A stretch of DNA of 64,000 nt from Combretum micranthum (Eukaryota > Streptophyta > Magnoliopsida > Myrtales > Combretaceae). The position numbers were made by a program, and so were the translations under genes. The stretch lies in assembly GCA_024138025.1 (NCBI GenBank), contig JAMXBD010000113.1:1054001-1118000 (forward strand). The letters run 5' to 3'. This document shows positions 21,593 to 34,509 of the stretch, one piece after another (the first letter of the stretch is position 1; each line of letters starts with the position of its first letter). The notes under the pieces are model-generated. The model ran no database searches and was not told the DNA's origin. It saw nothing but the letters and a program-made list of their open reading frames with translations.

Positions 21593-22692
21593 TTGAAAAC
21601 TATTAATAATTAGTTAATAAACATAACATCGAACTTACATTAATTGCAAGTACATGGAATCTATACAAATAAAAACTCCACAATAAAACATCTCTACAAC
21701 ATCGCAAGTAGCTTATAAAGTCTACAATTATAGCTGACATAACAAATATATACTAATAAGATCCATGCCTGAGTTAACTACAAACATAAACAAAACTAAC
21801 TATTAAAAGTATATGATCTTCTATATATAACCCAAATACCATATCTCATAAATCTCCATAGTAATCATTCACACTTGTGTTGTGCGTATAATCCAATATA
21901 GTAATCATTCACACATGTGTTACGTATGTAGTCCAATATAGATCACATCTTGTAACATGGTGAATTAGAGCTTTGTACGGAATACAACAAGCATGTCAGT
22001 TGTCATAGGTATTAGATCATAAACATGCTTAATATTGTAATGTCACAAGCAACTAGTTATTATCTTAACATTTAGGTGTTGCAAATCATTTAGGTGTTAT
22101 AATCATCACAGGGGAAATCACTACCTAAACCACATTTACATATATTTTTTGCATATATGATGATGAGTAGCCCCTAATATTCTAGAGTCCATAGTCAATT
22201 TAAATCTACCTAATCCTTTCAATATGTGACTATAGTGGGGACATCTTCATAATTAGTCAAGGGATGCCATGTTAGTACAATTGATACTCCCTTATCACTA
22301 ACTCCAACTATGCACAACCAACATATTAATAAGTTGTTAAATAATTAATTGATTCATTAGATCTATAACACACTCTCCAATTAACAACTAACCATGATAC
22401 ATTAACATAATTATGAGTTTTCAAACTAATCAATAACTTGATTCCCATTCTTATTCATTATAGTTATTATTGTGGATTTATAATATATTATAATTATTGA
22501 AGTCTATTAAACTTATTAAAATATATTTACAAGTAGATATATATATATATAATTATTATTGTTAAAACTATTTTTAGAGCACACCAATGATGAAATAAGC
22601 ATAATGCTCTAAACAGAGGAAAATCGCCCAAGCATATTCATAAAAGGTACAAACCTTACTTTCTTGAATGAAAAAATTATGTTAGAAGATAG
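21593..22692. other. Intergenic AT-rich stretch
   Basis: No gene or complete element was recognised between the hAT cluster and the gypsy LTR. A 27-bp near-repeat (ATAGTAATCATTCACAC) occurs at about 21858 and 21898. A TA run lies at about 22536-22550. Confidence 0.55.
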
Positions 22693-25218
22693 TGTGATGC
22701 CTTGTAATTTTTACCCTTCTTGGAATATAGGATTTAGCAACTATTGACAACTCGAGTAGTGATTGAGCCTAAAAAATACTCAAAACCCTAATAACTAGAT
22801 CCCTAAACCCTAATTTCAAAACCAAAACCCATAAATTTATATTAAACCCTAGCATGTAATAAAATTTAAATTTTAGGAACTTCAATTTGAAATTCCAGGT
22901 ATATGGTTGTGGTTAGAACATCTAAATTAGTAAGCACGAAAGTTTTCACTTCAAAATATTATAGGATATATAGTTGTGATAAGGTATCGTATCATGTAGG
23001 AATTGGACCCATATTGGAAAATTTTCCAATAAGTTTGGTCACCACCTTAGTGCATATATACATCGTAATCCATTGATTTGGCTGATCCTTTTCCTTTTTC
23101 CTTTCCTTTCTTTTTCTCCTTTTAGTTTGTTTCTTCTCTAGAAGTTTATGAAATTCGATTGACGAAATCGATGAAACTCCAAAACCTTAAAAATTCATAA
23201 CACACAAAATACACCTTCATTTCTAAATCCGCAAGAGACATTATGATCCTGGTTCTATGTTCTTCAAAACAAGAGCATAGTTGATAAGGTTTCTCTAGTC
23301 TCTAAATTTAGGACAAATCAAAGCATCGAGTATTCGTTGAAGAAGTTGATTCAATATTCTTAAATTTTATACGTAACTCTTTAGTTTTTATTTAGTACAT
23401 TGTATTCCTTAAGCTTACAAGAGTGTTTTCCTGCATTGTATAGGTGAAAACTTTGACATCTCAAGCTAACCTTCAAATTACTTCGATAATTAATAATGCC
23501 ACAATGGTGAGTGAGATTTCTAATGATTTATTGCTTGATTGTATTATATTATTGTTGTATTACTATTTTATGATGTATTGGTGGTAATTTTTAAGTTTAA
23601 AAAGGCTTATAAAGGTGTTACAAGACTTGGAAGTACAAATTGAAGTGTCTAGAGAGAGTTTGAAGTGAAAATCATCTTACATTACGCTTGTACACGACCT
23701 ATGTACTTTGGTTTTGTTAAAAACAGAAGATTCTACACGATACTCGTGTACGACCCATGTACTTTGGTTGTATATGTGTATTTCTTTATCAACATGTATT
23801 TTTTATGCAAATAAAGTTCTATACGACCATTGTACATGACCTACGTATGAAGTTTGTGTATGTGTAAAAACGAATGAAACAAAGGAAAATGGATGCCAAA
23901 CTTAGTCTACCTCACCCCAAGCACGATCCTGTGTAAATGGCCATGTAGAGTCTTTGGAACATGTTTTAGTATCTCCAAGCCATGTAAGCCATTTCCACTA
24001 TCAAATAGAAACCTACACAAGTTGTGTAGCTTATTGGTGTATGTTATAAATTTTCCACTCTTGAGAAATACTTACTACCACTTCGTAATCTACTAGACTC
24101 ATTTCATTAACTTAATTAAGCATTTTAAGACGTGGAATTAAGCTTTAAAACTAAAAATATGGGTTTAAGTCTAAGAAATATATGCAAAGGACTTGAAGTG
24201 TGATAAGACACTAATATCAATGCATAAATTGCGTGAATTGGTTCTTATGTGAATTGTTGCTTTTACCAATATCTTACTTTTCTGGAGTGGAATATATAAT
24301 GGTTGATTACCCTGAATTTGTTAATGATTATTGGGTTATAACTAACATAAGGACATGCATTGCACGACATTGCATTTTATATGCCGTCATCGTCCGACAA
24401 TGGAATGAAAGGAAAATTTCAGTTATGGATATATCCACTTCATTAAAGTTAAGCTACCTCCGGATTGAGCACCTTAAAGCCTTCGTGTAGAAAAATTAAG
24501 TTATGTTCCAGTTTCACAGAACAAACTAAATGATACGGGAAATCACGGACTACAAAACCATGTCAAACCATTGTCTCGAGTCAAATCGTAAGCCACCCTC
24601 GACTTGAGCACCTTAAGGCCATCGTGGGACTTATGATAAGTGAATTTAAGTTTGAATGACTTAGATGTTGACTGAACTAAGTATTCCCCAAACCATAGGT
24701 CAAGGAGGGGTTAAATCCCAGACCTCACGCCGGTTACCAAAAGACTGCATGCAATTTTTCCATTGCATATGGTTGTACATGCATAGCATATGTTTGATAA
24801 CTTGTTTGCTTGCTTGTTAAGTGGTAATGAAGATATTGCACTCTCATCTCACTGAGTCGTGGTTTTGCTTGCCCTCCTATAATACGGCTTGACATGTAAG
24901 TACCCTACGACAAGTTTATAACCTAGCCAGGTGCATCACTTCAGTAAGTTAGCTTATTTTTGGATTATTAGGGAGATTTTTGCAAGAAAGGCTAGATAGA
25001 GGAACTACTTGTGTTACATCTGATGTTTAAGTTGTTTTGAACATGCTATATCTTTTGTTATTAAGTAATTTCAGTTGAGAAAAGACAACTGATGTGATGA
25101 TAAGACAACATCTGGAAAACATCGCTTTTTTTAAAGTGCTTAGTTTAATTCTTAAGTATTGATGTTGAGACGCGAATGCTATTATGACTAGTATGAGTAT
25201 TCGTGGTAGGTTGTCACA
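22693..25218 (+). repeat. 5' LTR of the chromovirus-like element
   Basis: This 2526-bp terminal repeat is collinear with 36532-38982. Shared landmarks are GATTTAGCAA near the start, the poly-pyrimidine CCTTTTCCTTTTTCC (about 23087), and the CATTCGTGG(C/T)(A/G)GG end. The region 23690-23850 contains short internal repeats of CGTGTACGACCCATGTAC type. Part of these is missing from the 3' copy, so the LTR lengths differ by 75 bp. Confidence 0.85.
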
Positions 25219-25238
25219 ACTAGGGTGACAACTTTTGT

Positions 25239-25250
25239 TAGTATCATAGC
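25239..25250 (+). other. Primer-binding site of the chromovirus-like element
   Basis: TAGTATCATAGC matches TGGTATCAGAGC (initiator Met tRNA) at 10 of 12 positions. It lies 20 bp inside the LTR end. Confidence 0.65.
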
Positions 25251-25912
25251 ATGGCTTAAAACCTAAGATAAAACCTAGAAACCTTATAGTCAAGTTAAGA
25301 AGATCAATATCTTAAGAGATTGATCGAAGAATGTATTCTTAAAACACCCAACCAAATAAGTAAGAGTAAGTAGAACTAGGAATTATAGGGAATTCATATA
25401 TGAAAACTTTTATAATTTCCATTCTTGCGGGTTGATAAAAGACATTTGGAAAAGAAGTGGGGAGAATGCAAAATGGAGAACAATGACCTGATTGACTTCA
25501 GAGTTTGCCTGCAATGCATTCATTGCTCATTTGACTTCTACTTCTAGAACAAGACAATTGATGAAATAATTGATGCTGGGGAAAGTGGTCTGTCACAGAA
25601 ATGGAAGGCAGAATTGGAGCAACTAAGTAAAGACATGGGAAGTTGAAATTGAAGGTATATTGCTATCCCTAACCTTGAAGAAAGATATAGAAGGAATTCA
25701 GAAGATGAAGTGGAAATCTTAAAGGTGGTGTTTGTGCCACGATTTGACTATAAGGATTATCTTGAGTGTGCTCAACCTAAGGTAGTTAGCTATATAAGTG
25801 AGATAATATGCTATGCTGAGGGTGCGTATGAGTGGAGACCTCGGTGTGACTAGGTGCCAAAGAAGCCACTTGAACCAAATCCAATGGACTTAGTAGCATA
25901 AGCTGAGATTGA

Positions 25913-26932
25913 ATGGGATGCCCAAGACCCCAATTTCCAGAACCCGAAGTATGGATCAGGTTGGAAGATTTAGAAGTGGGCCTAAGTGAGAATGATGATC
26001 CTGAGAAGGATCCCATGCCTGATGAAATTTCTAATTTAGAGGATGCTCGTATGAATATGTCTGCATCAAAAGAGCTAGAGACAATAGATGTAGAGTCAAT
26101 CGAGGAAACAGAAGAGGAAGAAGCAAAGGAGGAAGAAGAGGAGAGATGAGGATATATAAGAATTATAGGAGTTAGAACTGAAAGTTTTTGTAATAACTAT
26201 ACATTCCTTAAGTATAGATGAAATTTTGTTGTATAGATATTATCTATACTTCTAGCCATAAAAGGAATCAAGAAATCATATAGTGGTACAACTAAATCAT
26301 GCATGTCATTTTATGGACTTTGTAATGCAATGATTTTATGATGACTATATCCATAAATGTTATGGTCATACTCTTTATTTATGTTAATTTAAATTATATG
26401 AGACTGAGGTTGGAATTAAAAATAGGATGATTGAATATGATGAAAGGGACCAGGAAACCCCAACAGAGAATCCAACTCCGGCATCTCAAGCATGTTCATC
26501 AAATTCGATGACACCATTATGTCCTCCTCATACTATTGGGCTAAAGGGTAGTTCATCAAAAGATAGGATAGCTAAAATAGAGGTGGGTATCTAGATGTTG
26601 GCTTAGCGATAGGCTACGTTATTTCAACATTTCTTTGCTGGAGGTCAGCTTCTACCCCAACAATCACTAATACCTCCACAGGCAGCAATGCTTGCCTTAG
26701 TACCAGTACCACAATCTGCAGTGCTAGCGACCCAACCTAAGAATAATAATCAATGGCTAGATAGAGGTAGAGTACAGAAGAATCTTTTCTCGGATTTTAT
26801 TAAAGCTAATAGGTATTTTGAAGGGGTAGTTGCAATGCCGGATGATGCGGAAGACTGGTTAGCTCAGATTAAAAGATCCTTTGTGGCTTTTGGAGTATTA
26901 GAAGAAGGGAAGGTGCCTTTTGGGACATATAT
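25913..26932 (+). pseudogene. gag of the chromovirus-like element, N-terminal part, interrupted
   Basis: Two open pieces are seen: an acidic N-terminal stretch (25913-26149, rich in E and D) and the capsid-like part (26688-26932) with MPDDAEDWLAQIKRSF and a following KVPFGTY. This is the usual Ty3/gypsy gag signature (DAEDWL..IE..F). At 26932 the antisense element begins. The gag frame resumes at 32197 with TRTWWDTCK-like sequence. The two sides share the TATAT duplication, so the insertion is a clean one into gag. Confidence 0.8.
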
Positions 26933-27547
26933 TGATACGAACCTACACCAACCTGTGATGAAACCCGTTATTGCAATTTGAGATCTAACCCAAGGATCAT
27001 CTAAGGATCAATGGAAACTGCAACCCATTACTTATATCGAAGCAAGAACCTTGGTATAGAAGTGACGACACCACAATCTGGGATGGAAATCTGATTGATA
27101 AATTAGGGGTAAATGCCATGGTAAATCCTAATAAGTTCAAGAATGAATTCTATATAGAATTCAAAGAGAATAAACTCTCAATTTTCATTCATCATAAACT
27201 CCCTACAAAACAAAAACAAAGGCCTATATATGCTAAAACAAAGGAAAACTAAAAAAAAAAACAAAATAAAACAAATTTGTCGTCCAAAGAAAGCGAGTGG
27301 CCTAAATTAACAAAGTTAGAAGCCTTTAAAAATTTGATTCTGTGCATCTTTAAGGTCGATGTAAGGTTGATGGCATATGTAGCCAAGGCTGATGGTGTAA
27401 GTGGAGAAAGCCAATAGTGTTGTTACATGCAAGGTCGACAATTCTCACTCTTAAGTTGGCGATGTATAACTTCATGATTGGTAGCTTTGATCCTCCATGA
27501 CTTGAAATGTTTTAAACTCCCGTGATGACGCTCTTTGATTCCCATCA
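26933..27547 (-). repeat. LTR of the nested gypsy element (3' LTR in element orientation)
   Basis: This 615-bp LTR is the same length as its partner at 31582-32196. Shared landmarks include CAACCTGTGATGAAACCCGT, TTGATAAATTA and CTCTCAATTTTCATTCATCA. The two copies differ at many scattered bases, so the insertion is old. Confidence 0.9.
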
Positions 27548-27729
27548 TTCCCTCCTTCCTCGAAAGGATTCATCTTCGATACACATCTTTGTAATTGATT
27601 GTGATGGACCATCTTCTCGTAAATGCAATTATTTTAAAGGATTTAATTCATCTAGAATTTCTTTGGGAATCAAATCCTTGAATTCCTATAGTGATGAAGC
27701 ACTTTTATTAGACAAAGACAAGTTAAAAT

Positions 27730-28255
27730 CATCAGTTGAAAAATCCTTGTACAATGGTATAAGTAGTTGCGGCCTTGAGAAATAAAGAATTCTTAATCTT
27801 CTCATTCTTTTCTTTTTTATGTCTCAATCTCACTTGATTTTCTCTCCCCTTGATATTTTTCACATCTTTTCTCATACTTACAGTCTTAATCTCAAATTTT
27901 CTTTGTTGACCATGAGCTTCCTTAATCCGCTGTTGATCTTCACAAACTTGACTTGGAGTTAGAGATACAAGCTTCACTCATCTATCATTCATGACAAATG
28001 AATACATATGGCAAAAACCACATGCATAACCTTTCTATCATATTACCATGGTTGCCCCAACAATAAATGACCTACATGCATAGGTGCTACATTGCATAGA
28101 ATTTCATCCATGTAGCTATCAACAGAAAAAAAACAACTAACACCTCTTTTGTCAGTTTAATTTCCCCACATTCATTTAACCATTGTAGCTTCCAAGGACT
28201 GGGGTGTTTAGTAGTCTTGAGCCCTAATTTGCTCACAAGAAATGTGCTAATAGGA
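27730..28255 (-). pseudogene. Protease C-terminal half and linker of the nested gypsy element
   Basis: On the minus strand, LVSKLGLKTTKHPSPWKLQW, then LTKEVLVVFSVDSY, DEILCNVAPMHVGHLLLGQP and VSLTPSQVCEDQQRI-like sequence follow each other across frame changes. This is the gypsy protease core and the linker towards reverse transcriptase. The N-terminal half with the catalytic IIDSGSCTN lies at about 29995-29940, on the other side of an insertion. After about 27700 the purine tract and LTR follow within 200 bp, so the rest of pol has been deleted. Confidence 0.75.
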
Positions 28256-29935
28256 CTAATTTACCATACTCATCTTGGTTTATTTATGGTCGATTATGCT
28301 TTAAATTCTTGTTTAATTAAAGATAATTGGTACTTAATTAGAAAATAGGTCAATTTTAGCTTAAAAGGAGAAATATCAACATTTGGATCAATCTGAACAA
28401 GAATTTGGAGTTGAAGATATCTTACAAGCTAGATCATGCTCGTATTCAAGCCAGTAATCATCTCGAGTAGTTATTAAAGAAGCAATTATGGGCGTGACCA
28501 GCAAAAGAAGAAGAGAAAATCACCAATGGAGGATATCATGGCCTCCATTATGGCTATACTAAAGGGTGTAATCTTCTGGGACTTATCAAACTGAAGTGTA
28601 ACAGCTATAGTCTGTTGAAGAAGTAAAGACCACAGTGGATATCACGGCCTCCAATATGGCTATGACCAATAGGGGAATGAATTGTAGTAGCACATGAAGG
28701 AAATGATCATGGGCATAACAACATGTTTAGAATTCAACCCAAGGAGATAACGACCTCTAATACGACCGTGATCTGCCTTGGAAAACTATTTTGGAGAGGA
28801 TAACGATTGGTGAAACAGCCGCGATGGAAGTTAATAATGGCACATTTTCGCATCATTTCATAATTCAAGTGTCTATTTGAAGAGGAATGAAGTCCAACTG
28901 ATGCATATCTTCACCCATCAGATATACCCAATGGAGGATACATATAAATACTCTTTTAAAATATTGCAAGAAAAAAAATAGCAATAGATCACTCATTGTA
29001 AGACCTACCATTTTGTGTCTCTTGTACCCATCTGTTGTGAGCATCTTATTTATTATCATAGTACTCGTATAGGAGATTAAGTTGTACAAGATCTTGATCA
29101 TTGTTTAACGGTTGTTTTCCTACTCTTTCTCCTTAATTTCTTACTTTCGCTTTGTGTATTGTGTTGTTTCCTTACATTATGCAGGAGTAGTCATTAAGGC
29201 TTGTGTAGCCATATATTAGCATGTACATACATGGAATAAATGCTAAATTGTTATAAAATTCATATTTATAGTGTATTGGAGCATACTAATTCTAGGTAGT
29301 GCACAACTTAGGATTAGATTAGATTTCCATGGGATGCGATTGAGAAATCTACCTATGGAATAGATCTAAGCTATAGAGAGGGATTGCTCATGATGCCTAG
29401 AGATAGAGTTGTGAAATCTTATGCATGTAATTGGAAAGTTACCTTGGGATCATATTGTAATGCGATCTTAGTTGGTTGTTGACTAGGAAGAGATTCCAGT
29501 AGATAAGGCTAGGATTATGATTTGATAGACTCGAGAGAGATATTAATTTAATTGGTGGAATCCTACAGTTAGGAAGGGCATAACAAATAACGAAGATGTA
29601 TCACATGTTAATTCATTGGTGAAGTAAGTCTATTGTATTGTTATTTGTTAAGTTAATTTAATTTCGTTAATTATTGTAATGAAAATAACAATAGTTAAAA
29701 TTAGCTAGTTTATGACTTTGAATGCTGAGTTAAATTAATTTGCTAGATAATAAACAATAAGGTGAGTAATATTACTTATCGATGACCCCAAGGAATACGA
29801 CTCTATATTTCATTTCTATATTATGAGCGATAGGTACACTTGCTTAACGTTAACTTGATCTTGGAAATAAGATAATAGGAATTAATCATTTAAAACTAGG
29901 TTAGAAATAGCACACCATGTGTTGACACCATTAGT
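28255..29935. mobile_element. Insertion inside the protease of the nested gypsy element, possible solo LTR
   Basis: About 1.68 kb of unrelated DNA separates the two halves of the protease. It has no long open frame and carries motifs seen in Ty3/gypsy LTRs (GACCCCAAGGAATACGACTC, and GTACACTTGCTTAACG near its right part). A CA-type end, GTGTTGACA, lies near 29932. The left end was not fixed, and no clean duplication was found. A solo LTR of a Tat/Athila-like element is the most likely explanation but is not proven. Confidence 0.4.
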
Positions 29936-30280
29936 GCAACTACCACTATCGATAATCATACTATAAACCTTTTCCTTCACTACAGCTCGAATGTAAAAAA
30001 TATTCTCCCTCTGTAGCTTAAGTTCGCTCTCATCCACTTGTTACGTACTCAAGGTATGTCTATTAACCAGTGACAAATTTGAAGTATCCACCTCTTCATG
30101 ATCAGTAACATCCTTCAATTCAAGCATATCATCCTCATTTGAACTGACACTATTCAAATCACCATTATCCAATATAACCGGAGTCCTCTTATTTAGATAC
30201 TAAGAAGCAATATGCCCATGTCTTTGAAATTTAAAACACTTAATGTCACGACACCTAAAAGGGGGGTTTTTCAGTGTTAA

Positions 30281-31029
30281 CTATAGAATCAACATTAGAA
30301 TCCCTGCCCTTCCAGTCCAATTTTCATGAGGAACTAAAAGATGAGCCATATCTTGATTTTCCCTGGACTTCAATTGTTTTTCCACTTTAATAGATTTATG
30401 CAGCAACTCCTCCACCTCCACATAATGCTGCAAATCCACTACATCAGCAATCTCCTGATTTAATCCACTAATGAATCTAGCCGTAGTTGCTTTTTGGTCT
30501 TCTTCCACCATAGCTCTAATCATGGTTATTTCCATCTCCTTGTAGTATTCCTCCACACTTATGGATCCTTGTCTTAGACCTTGCAACTTCCCACATAAAT
30601 CTCTATAATAGTGATTGAGAATATACCTTTTTCTCATCACAACTTTCATCTCTCCCATGATCGTATAAGTCTTTCACCATATCTATACCTGTTAAGCACT
30701 AACTGATCCCACAAGATGTTGGCATAGTCTGTAAATTCAACTGTTGCTAGTTTAACCTTCTTCTCCTTAGAAGAGTTGTGGTAGTCAAATACATGCTCCA
30801 TTTTCCTTTCTTATTCCAAATATAGCTCTGGATCATTCTTGCCCTGACAAGGGGGTATCTTCATCTTGATCTTACTCAGATTATTGTCACGCTTATGGGA
30901 CTTTCCTCTTCCTCTAATGAAACTGCCTTCATCAGAACCAGAATCCTCTTCTTCCTCTTCAACATAGGATTTTCCTCTGGTAGGTTTAGATATTCCAGAA
31001 GACTCTAAATTATCCAATCTCATGTTCAA
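30281..31029 (-). pseudogene. gag of the nested gypsy element
   Basis: Two minus-strand pieces are seen. 31029-30811 has an acidic/basic linker followed by KIPPCQGKNDPELYLE, where the family typically has IPPFQGKNDPEAYLEWE. 30658-30281 has MRKRYILNHYYRDL, SVEEYYKEMEITMIRA and QHYVEVEELLHKSIKVEKQL. These are the standard capsid and coiled-coil blocks of Ty3/gypsy gag. A decayed CCHC knuckle (CFKFQRHGHIA) lies at about 30232-30200. The region between the two pieces is frameshifted. Confidence 0.85.
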
Positions 31030-31392
31030 TCACTTAAATTGATCTTAGATAGCCTTCATGAACAATATCATATCTATCTCATTATTATCTCCACCACTAT
31101 CCATAATTTAAAATCTGCAAAAGAGATGAAACTAAAAACAAATGGGTTACTCCTCTTACACTCCCTCACGTGTGTACACTCAGCAGATGTGAATCACTCG
31201 TGTTTCACTCAATTTGGCTTTTCATGATGATGGACTCACCACACTTGCCTTTTACAACTCAAGATCAAATCCTTCTACAACAATTCAAACAATCCTTAAT
31301 CCCATGATTTTTTTTTTTTGTAAACAAGGACTCAAAAATTCAATAAAACCTTAATTTTAAACCCTAAAGACACATTTTTTACATGAATTTCT

Positions 31393-31411
31393 TCTCTCTC
31401 TCTCTCTCTCT
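31393..31411. repeat. (TC)n microsatellite
   Basis: About nine TC units lie between the gag start and the LTR of the nested gypsy element. Confidence 0.9.
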
Positions 31412-31581
31412 TTTTAATAACAAAGACACTAAAAAACTAACAATCTTAACAATAGACGATCAACAAGATCAAACAATTCCCAAAACTGACAAAGAAAATA
31501 ATCAAAGGATATGAATGATTCAAGTTACCTCTAATAGAACTGGATATGGATTCTTAGAAAACCTTCACTTTGACATCAAAT

Positions 31582-32196
31582 TGATATGAACCTACGCCAA
31601 CCTATGACGAGACCCGTTATCGCAATGTAGGATCTAAACTAAGGATCGTCAAAGAATCGATAGAAATTGCGACCCATTGCTTATGTTGAAGCAAGAAACT
31701 TGCTATAGAAGTGAGGATGCCACAAGTGAGAATGGAAATCTAATTGATAAATTAACGGTGAATGCCTCGAGAAATCCCGATAAGTTCAAAAACAAATTCT
31801 ATCTAGCATTCAAAGAGAATAAACTCTCAATTTTCATTCATCATAAACTCCTTATGAAACAAAAACAAAGGTCTATATATGTTAAAACAAAAGAAAACTA
31901 AAAGATACAAAATAAAACAAATTTTTTGGCCAAAGAAAGTTGGTGGCTTAGAGTACTAAGTTGGCGGCCTAAATTAACAAAACCGGAGGCCTTTAAGGCA
32001 ACCTTTAAAACTTTGATTCTGTACATCTTCAAGGTTCGTGTAAGGTCGGCAGCATAAGTGGAGAAAGCTGCGTACATGCAAGGTCGGTAGTTTTCACTCT
32101 TAGGACGGCGATGTACAGCTTCATGGTTGGTAGCTTTGATCCTTCACAAATTGAAATGTTTTAAACTCATGTGATGATGCCCTTTGATCCCCATCA
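31582..32196 (-). repeat. LTR of the nested gypsy element (5' LTR in element orientation)
   Basis: This is the 615-bp partner of 26933-27547, with intact terminal TGAT..ATCA. On the minus strand it is the promoter-bearing LTR, followed by a degenerate primer-binding site. Confidence 0.9.
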
Positions 32197-33120
32197 TATA
32201 TACTAAAGTTTCGTACACGTACTTGGTGGGATACATGTAAAGGGGTATTGACCCAACCTATTACATGGGCTATCTTTAGAAGGGAATTTCTCAAGTAGTT
32301 TTTCCTTAAAAGTGTAATGGTGAGATTAGGTACTGATGTTCTAAATAAAGAAGGGAAACAAGAGTGTAGATCAATATGAGAATGAATTCATGAAATTGTT
32401 GCAATATGCACCTAACTCATACCAAGATAGTAAGGATCTAAAAACCTAACTATTTATTAATGGGTTGGAGCCTGAAATAAGGTTATGATTGTTAGAATTT
32501 GAGTTGTGAACCTTTATAGATGTGGTTAACAAGGTTAGAGCTATTGAGCAAGCTCAAAACCGGTTAAGGAGGTAATACTAAAGCAAAGTATTGGATCTTG
32601 GAATCCTCTACCATCTAGATGCTTAGCCTCTAGTCCAGGGTATGCTGAAAGAAATAAGACCAAGACATGAAATAGCAAACTGATGGTAAAGAAAACTAAC
32701 TATCGACTTGCTAGAAATGTAAAGAGAATCATTATCCTAAGGATTGTCACCGGTTAAGGAACTACTACTTTAGATGTGGAGCAACTGATCAGAGGATACA
32801 TAACTACCCAAAACAGAAGGAACCAATTTGCTTTACTTGTGGCTAACTCAGACACCTTGCACCTATTTGCCCCTAAAGACATCAAGTAGCTGGGAATGCC
32901 TCGATAAATACCAATGCAGCAAAAGGAAAAGACAGGACTAGACCGAATCAAGCTGCTATAAATTTTGGAATGTACTCTATTCAAAGCCTCAACCCGGAGC
33001 CATAAGAGGAAATTGAAGGTGGAGAGTATGAGAAGCTTATTTAGCAAATGCCAAACATGAACTGGATGGAAACATAATTGCAGGTAATTAATGTATTCTT
33101 CTCTTTCATCCTTGAACAAC
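32197..33120 (+). pseudogene. gag of the chromovirus-like element, C-terminal part with zinc-knuckle remains
   Basis: After the insertion the capsid sequence continues (about 32203-32560) with TWWDTCK and TQPITWAIFRREF. It is followed by a region around 32700-32900 holding cysteine/histidine remnants of a CCHC zinc knuckle. Frames are broken at several positions. No separate start is expected, because this is the continuation of 25913-26932. Confidence 0.7.
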
Positions 33121-33271
33121 GAGACATGGATTGTTTATAAAACGTTATACGATCAACAAATGACCCGTTAGTTGATCATAATAACAACTTTCCTTGGAAC
33201 TATCTTAATTGCCACTTAACCCATGTATACTTTATTTGACATGAGAGCCACACATTCATTTTTTAGCTAGA

Positions 33272-33640
33272 ATGGTACAATGGGAAAGAATCAATACTCA
33301 TGAATCACTTGTTCCATTAAAGATTAGTACTCCTATCGGAGGTCAGGTATTTGCAAAAACAATAGTAAAAGAATGTCTTATTGGAATTAAGGGTATTATA
33401 TCACTGACAAATCTTCTAGTAGTGGCCATGAGTGGGTATGACGTAATTCTAGCAATGGATTAGCTATCTCATTGTGGTATCCATGTGAACTATTGGAGGA
33501 AGGAAGTAAAAGTGGCGAGACCTGATAATGAAGTGATATTAGTAGCACAAGTAGGTGAACTACAGGAGAATAATTGCAAGCTATGGAAGTCACCAAAGAA
33601 GAAGAGGAATGTGAGGTTATGTGCTACTAATGCGAATGAG
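33272..33640 (+). pseudogene. Aspartic protease region of the chromovirus-like element
   Basis: The open piece contains LVVAMSGYDVILAMD followed by a stop and LSHCGIHVNY. This matches the gypsy protease C-part (YDVILGMDWL..). The catalytic DTGATHSF-type motif lies just upstream in decayed form (MRATHSFF-like, about 33240-33265, with a stop). Confidence 0.7.
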
Positions 33641-33659
33641 AAACCTTTGGAATTGTAAC

Positions 33660-34460
33660 ATATACTTGTAGTCAAAGAATACTTAGAAGTGTTTCCTAAC
33701 GAATTACTAGGTCTTCTACCAAGCCAGGAAATTGACTTCACTATTAATCTAGTTCCTGGTTCTCAACCAATCTCAAAAGCCCCATATCATATGGTGCCTA
33801 CTAAGAGTTACTAGACAAAGGATTGATACGGCCTAATGTTTTGCTCTGGGAGCTTAGTACTCTTCGTAAAAAGAAAGATGGAACTATGCGACTATGTATA
33901 AACTATCAGGAACTAAATAAAGTGACCATTAAGAGTAAATATCCATTGCCAAGAATTGACAATCTCTTTGATCAGCTACAAGGATCAAAGGTATTTTCAA
34001 GGATAGATCTGCGTTTAAGTTATCATTAGTTAGGAATTAAATTAGAAGATATTTCAAAGACAGCTCTTAGAACAAGGTATGGAGATTATGAGTTTCTAGT
34101 GATGCCATTTGGATTAACAATGCTCCCACCACATTTATGGATTTAATGAATAGAATTTTCCATCCATTTTTGGACAAATTTGTAGTAGTGTTCTTGATGA
34201 TATCTTGATATATTCAAAGGATGATGACAAACATGTGAAGCATCTTAGAACAGTATTGGAAATACTGAAAGAGAGGCAGCTCTATGCTAAATTATCAAAA
34301 TATGAATTTTAGTAATGTTTTTGGAGCATGTCATTTTGGGATATGGAGTCTCGGTAGATCCTGAAAAGGTGAAAGCAATTATTGATCGGATACAACTTAC
34401 TGATGTAATAGAAATTCAGAGTTTTCTTGGTCTGGCCGGATAATATAGGAGATTTGTTAA
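33660..34460 (+). pseudogene. Reverse transcriptase of the chromovirus-like element
   Basis: Landmarks are [20 protein letters not shown] (about 33868), [43 protein letters not shown], and the active-site region [14 protein letters not shown] (about 34183-34220). The order and spacing are those of a Ty3/gypsy reverse transcriptase. In-frame stops (for example at 34027, and frame changes near 34130 and 34190) make it non-functional. Confidence 0.85.
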
Positions 34461-34509
34461 AGATTTCGCAAAGATTGGTAAACCTCTCAATCAATTAACT
34501 TAGAAAAAT

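Larger units (their letters stand above)
26933..32196 (-). mobile_element. Antisense Ty3/gypsy element nested in the chromovirus gag
   Basis: Two 615-bp LTRs (26933-27547 and 31582-32196) have TGATAC..CCCATCA ends in plus orientation and flank 4.0 kb. TATAT is duplicated exactly at 26928-26932 and 32197-32201. On the minus strand a purine tract (GAGGAAGGAGGGAA, 27561-27548) abuts the left LTR. A primer-binding-like TTGATGTCAAAGTG follows the right LTR (31580-31567). The element therefore runs right to left. It retains gag (31029-30281), zinc knuckle and protease, and then stops: reverse transcriptase, RNase H and integrase are absent. A further insertion of about 1.7 kb splits the protease. 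Confidence 0.85.

Noticed and set aside
25027..25293. A minus-strand gene at the 5' LTR end
   Set aside because: It overlaps the LTR border and primer-binding site of a plus-strand gypsy element and has no domain.
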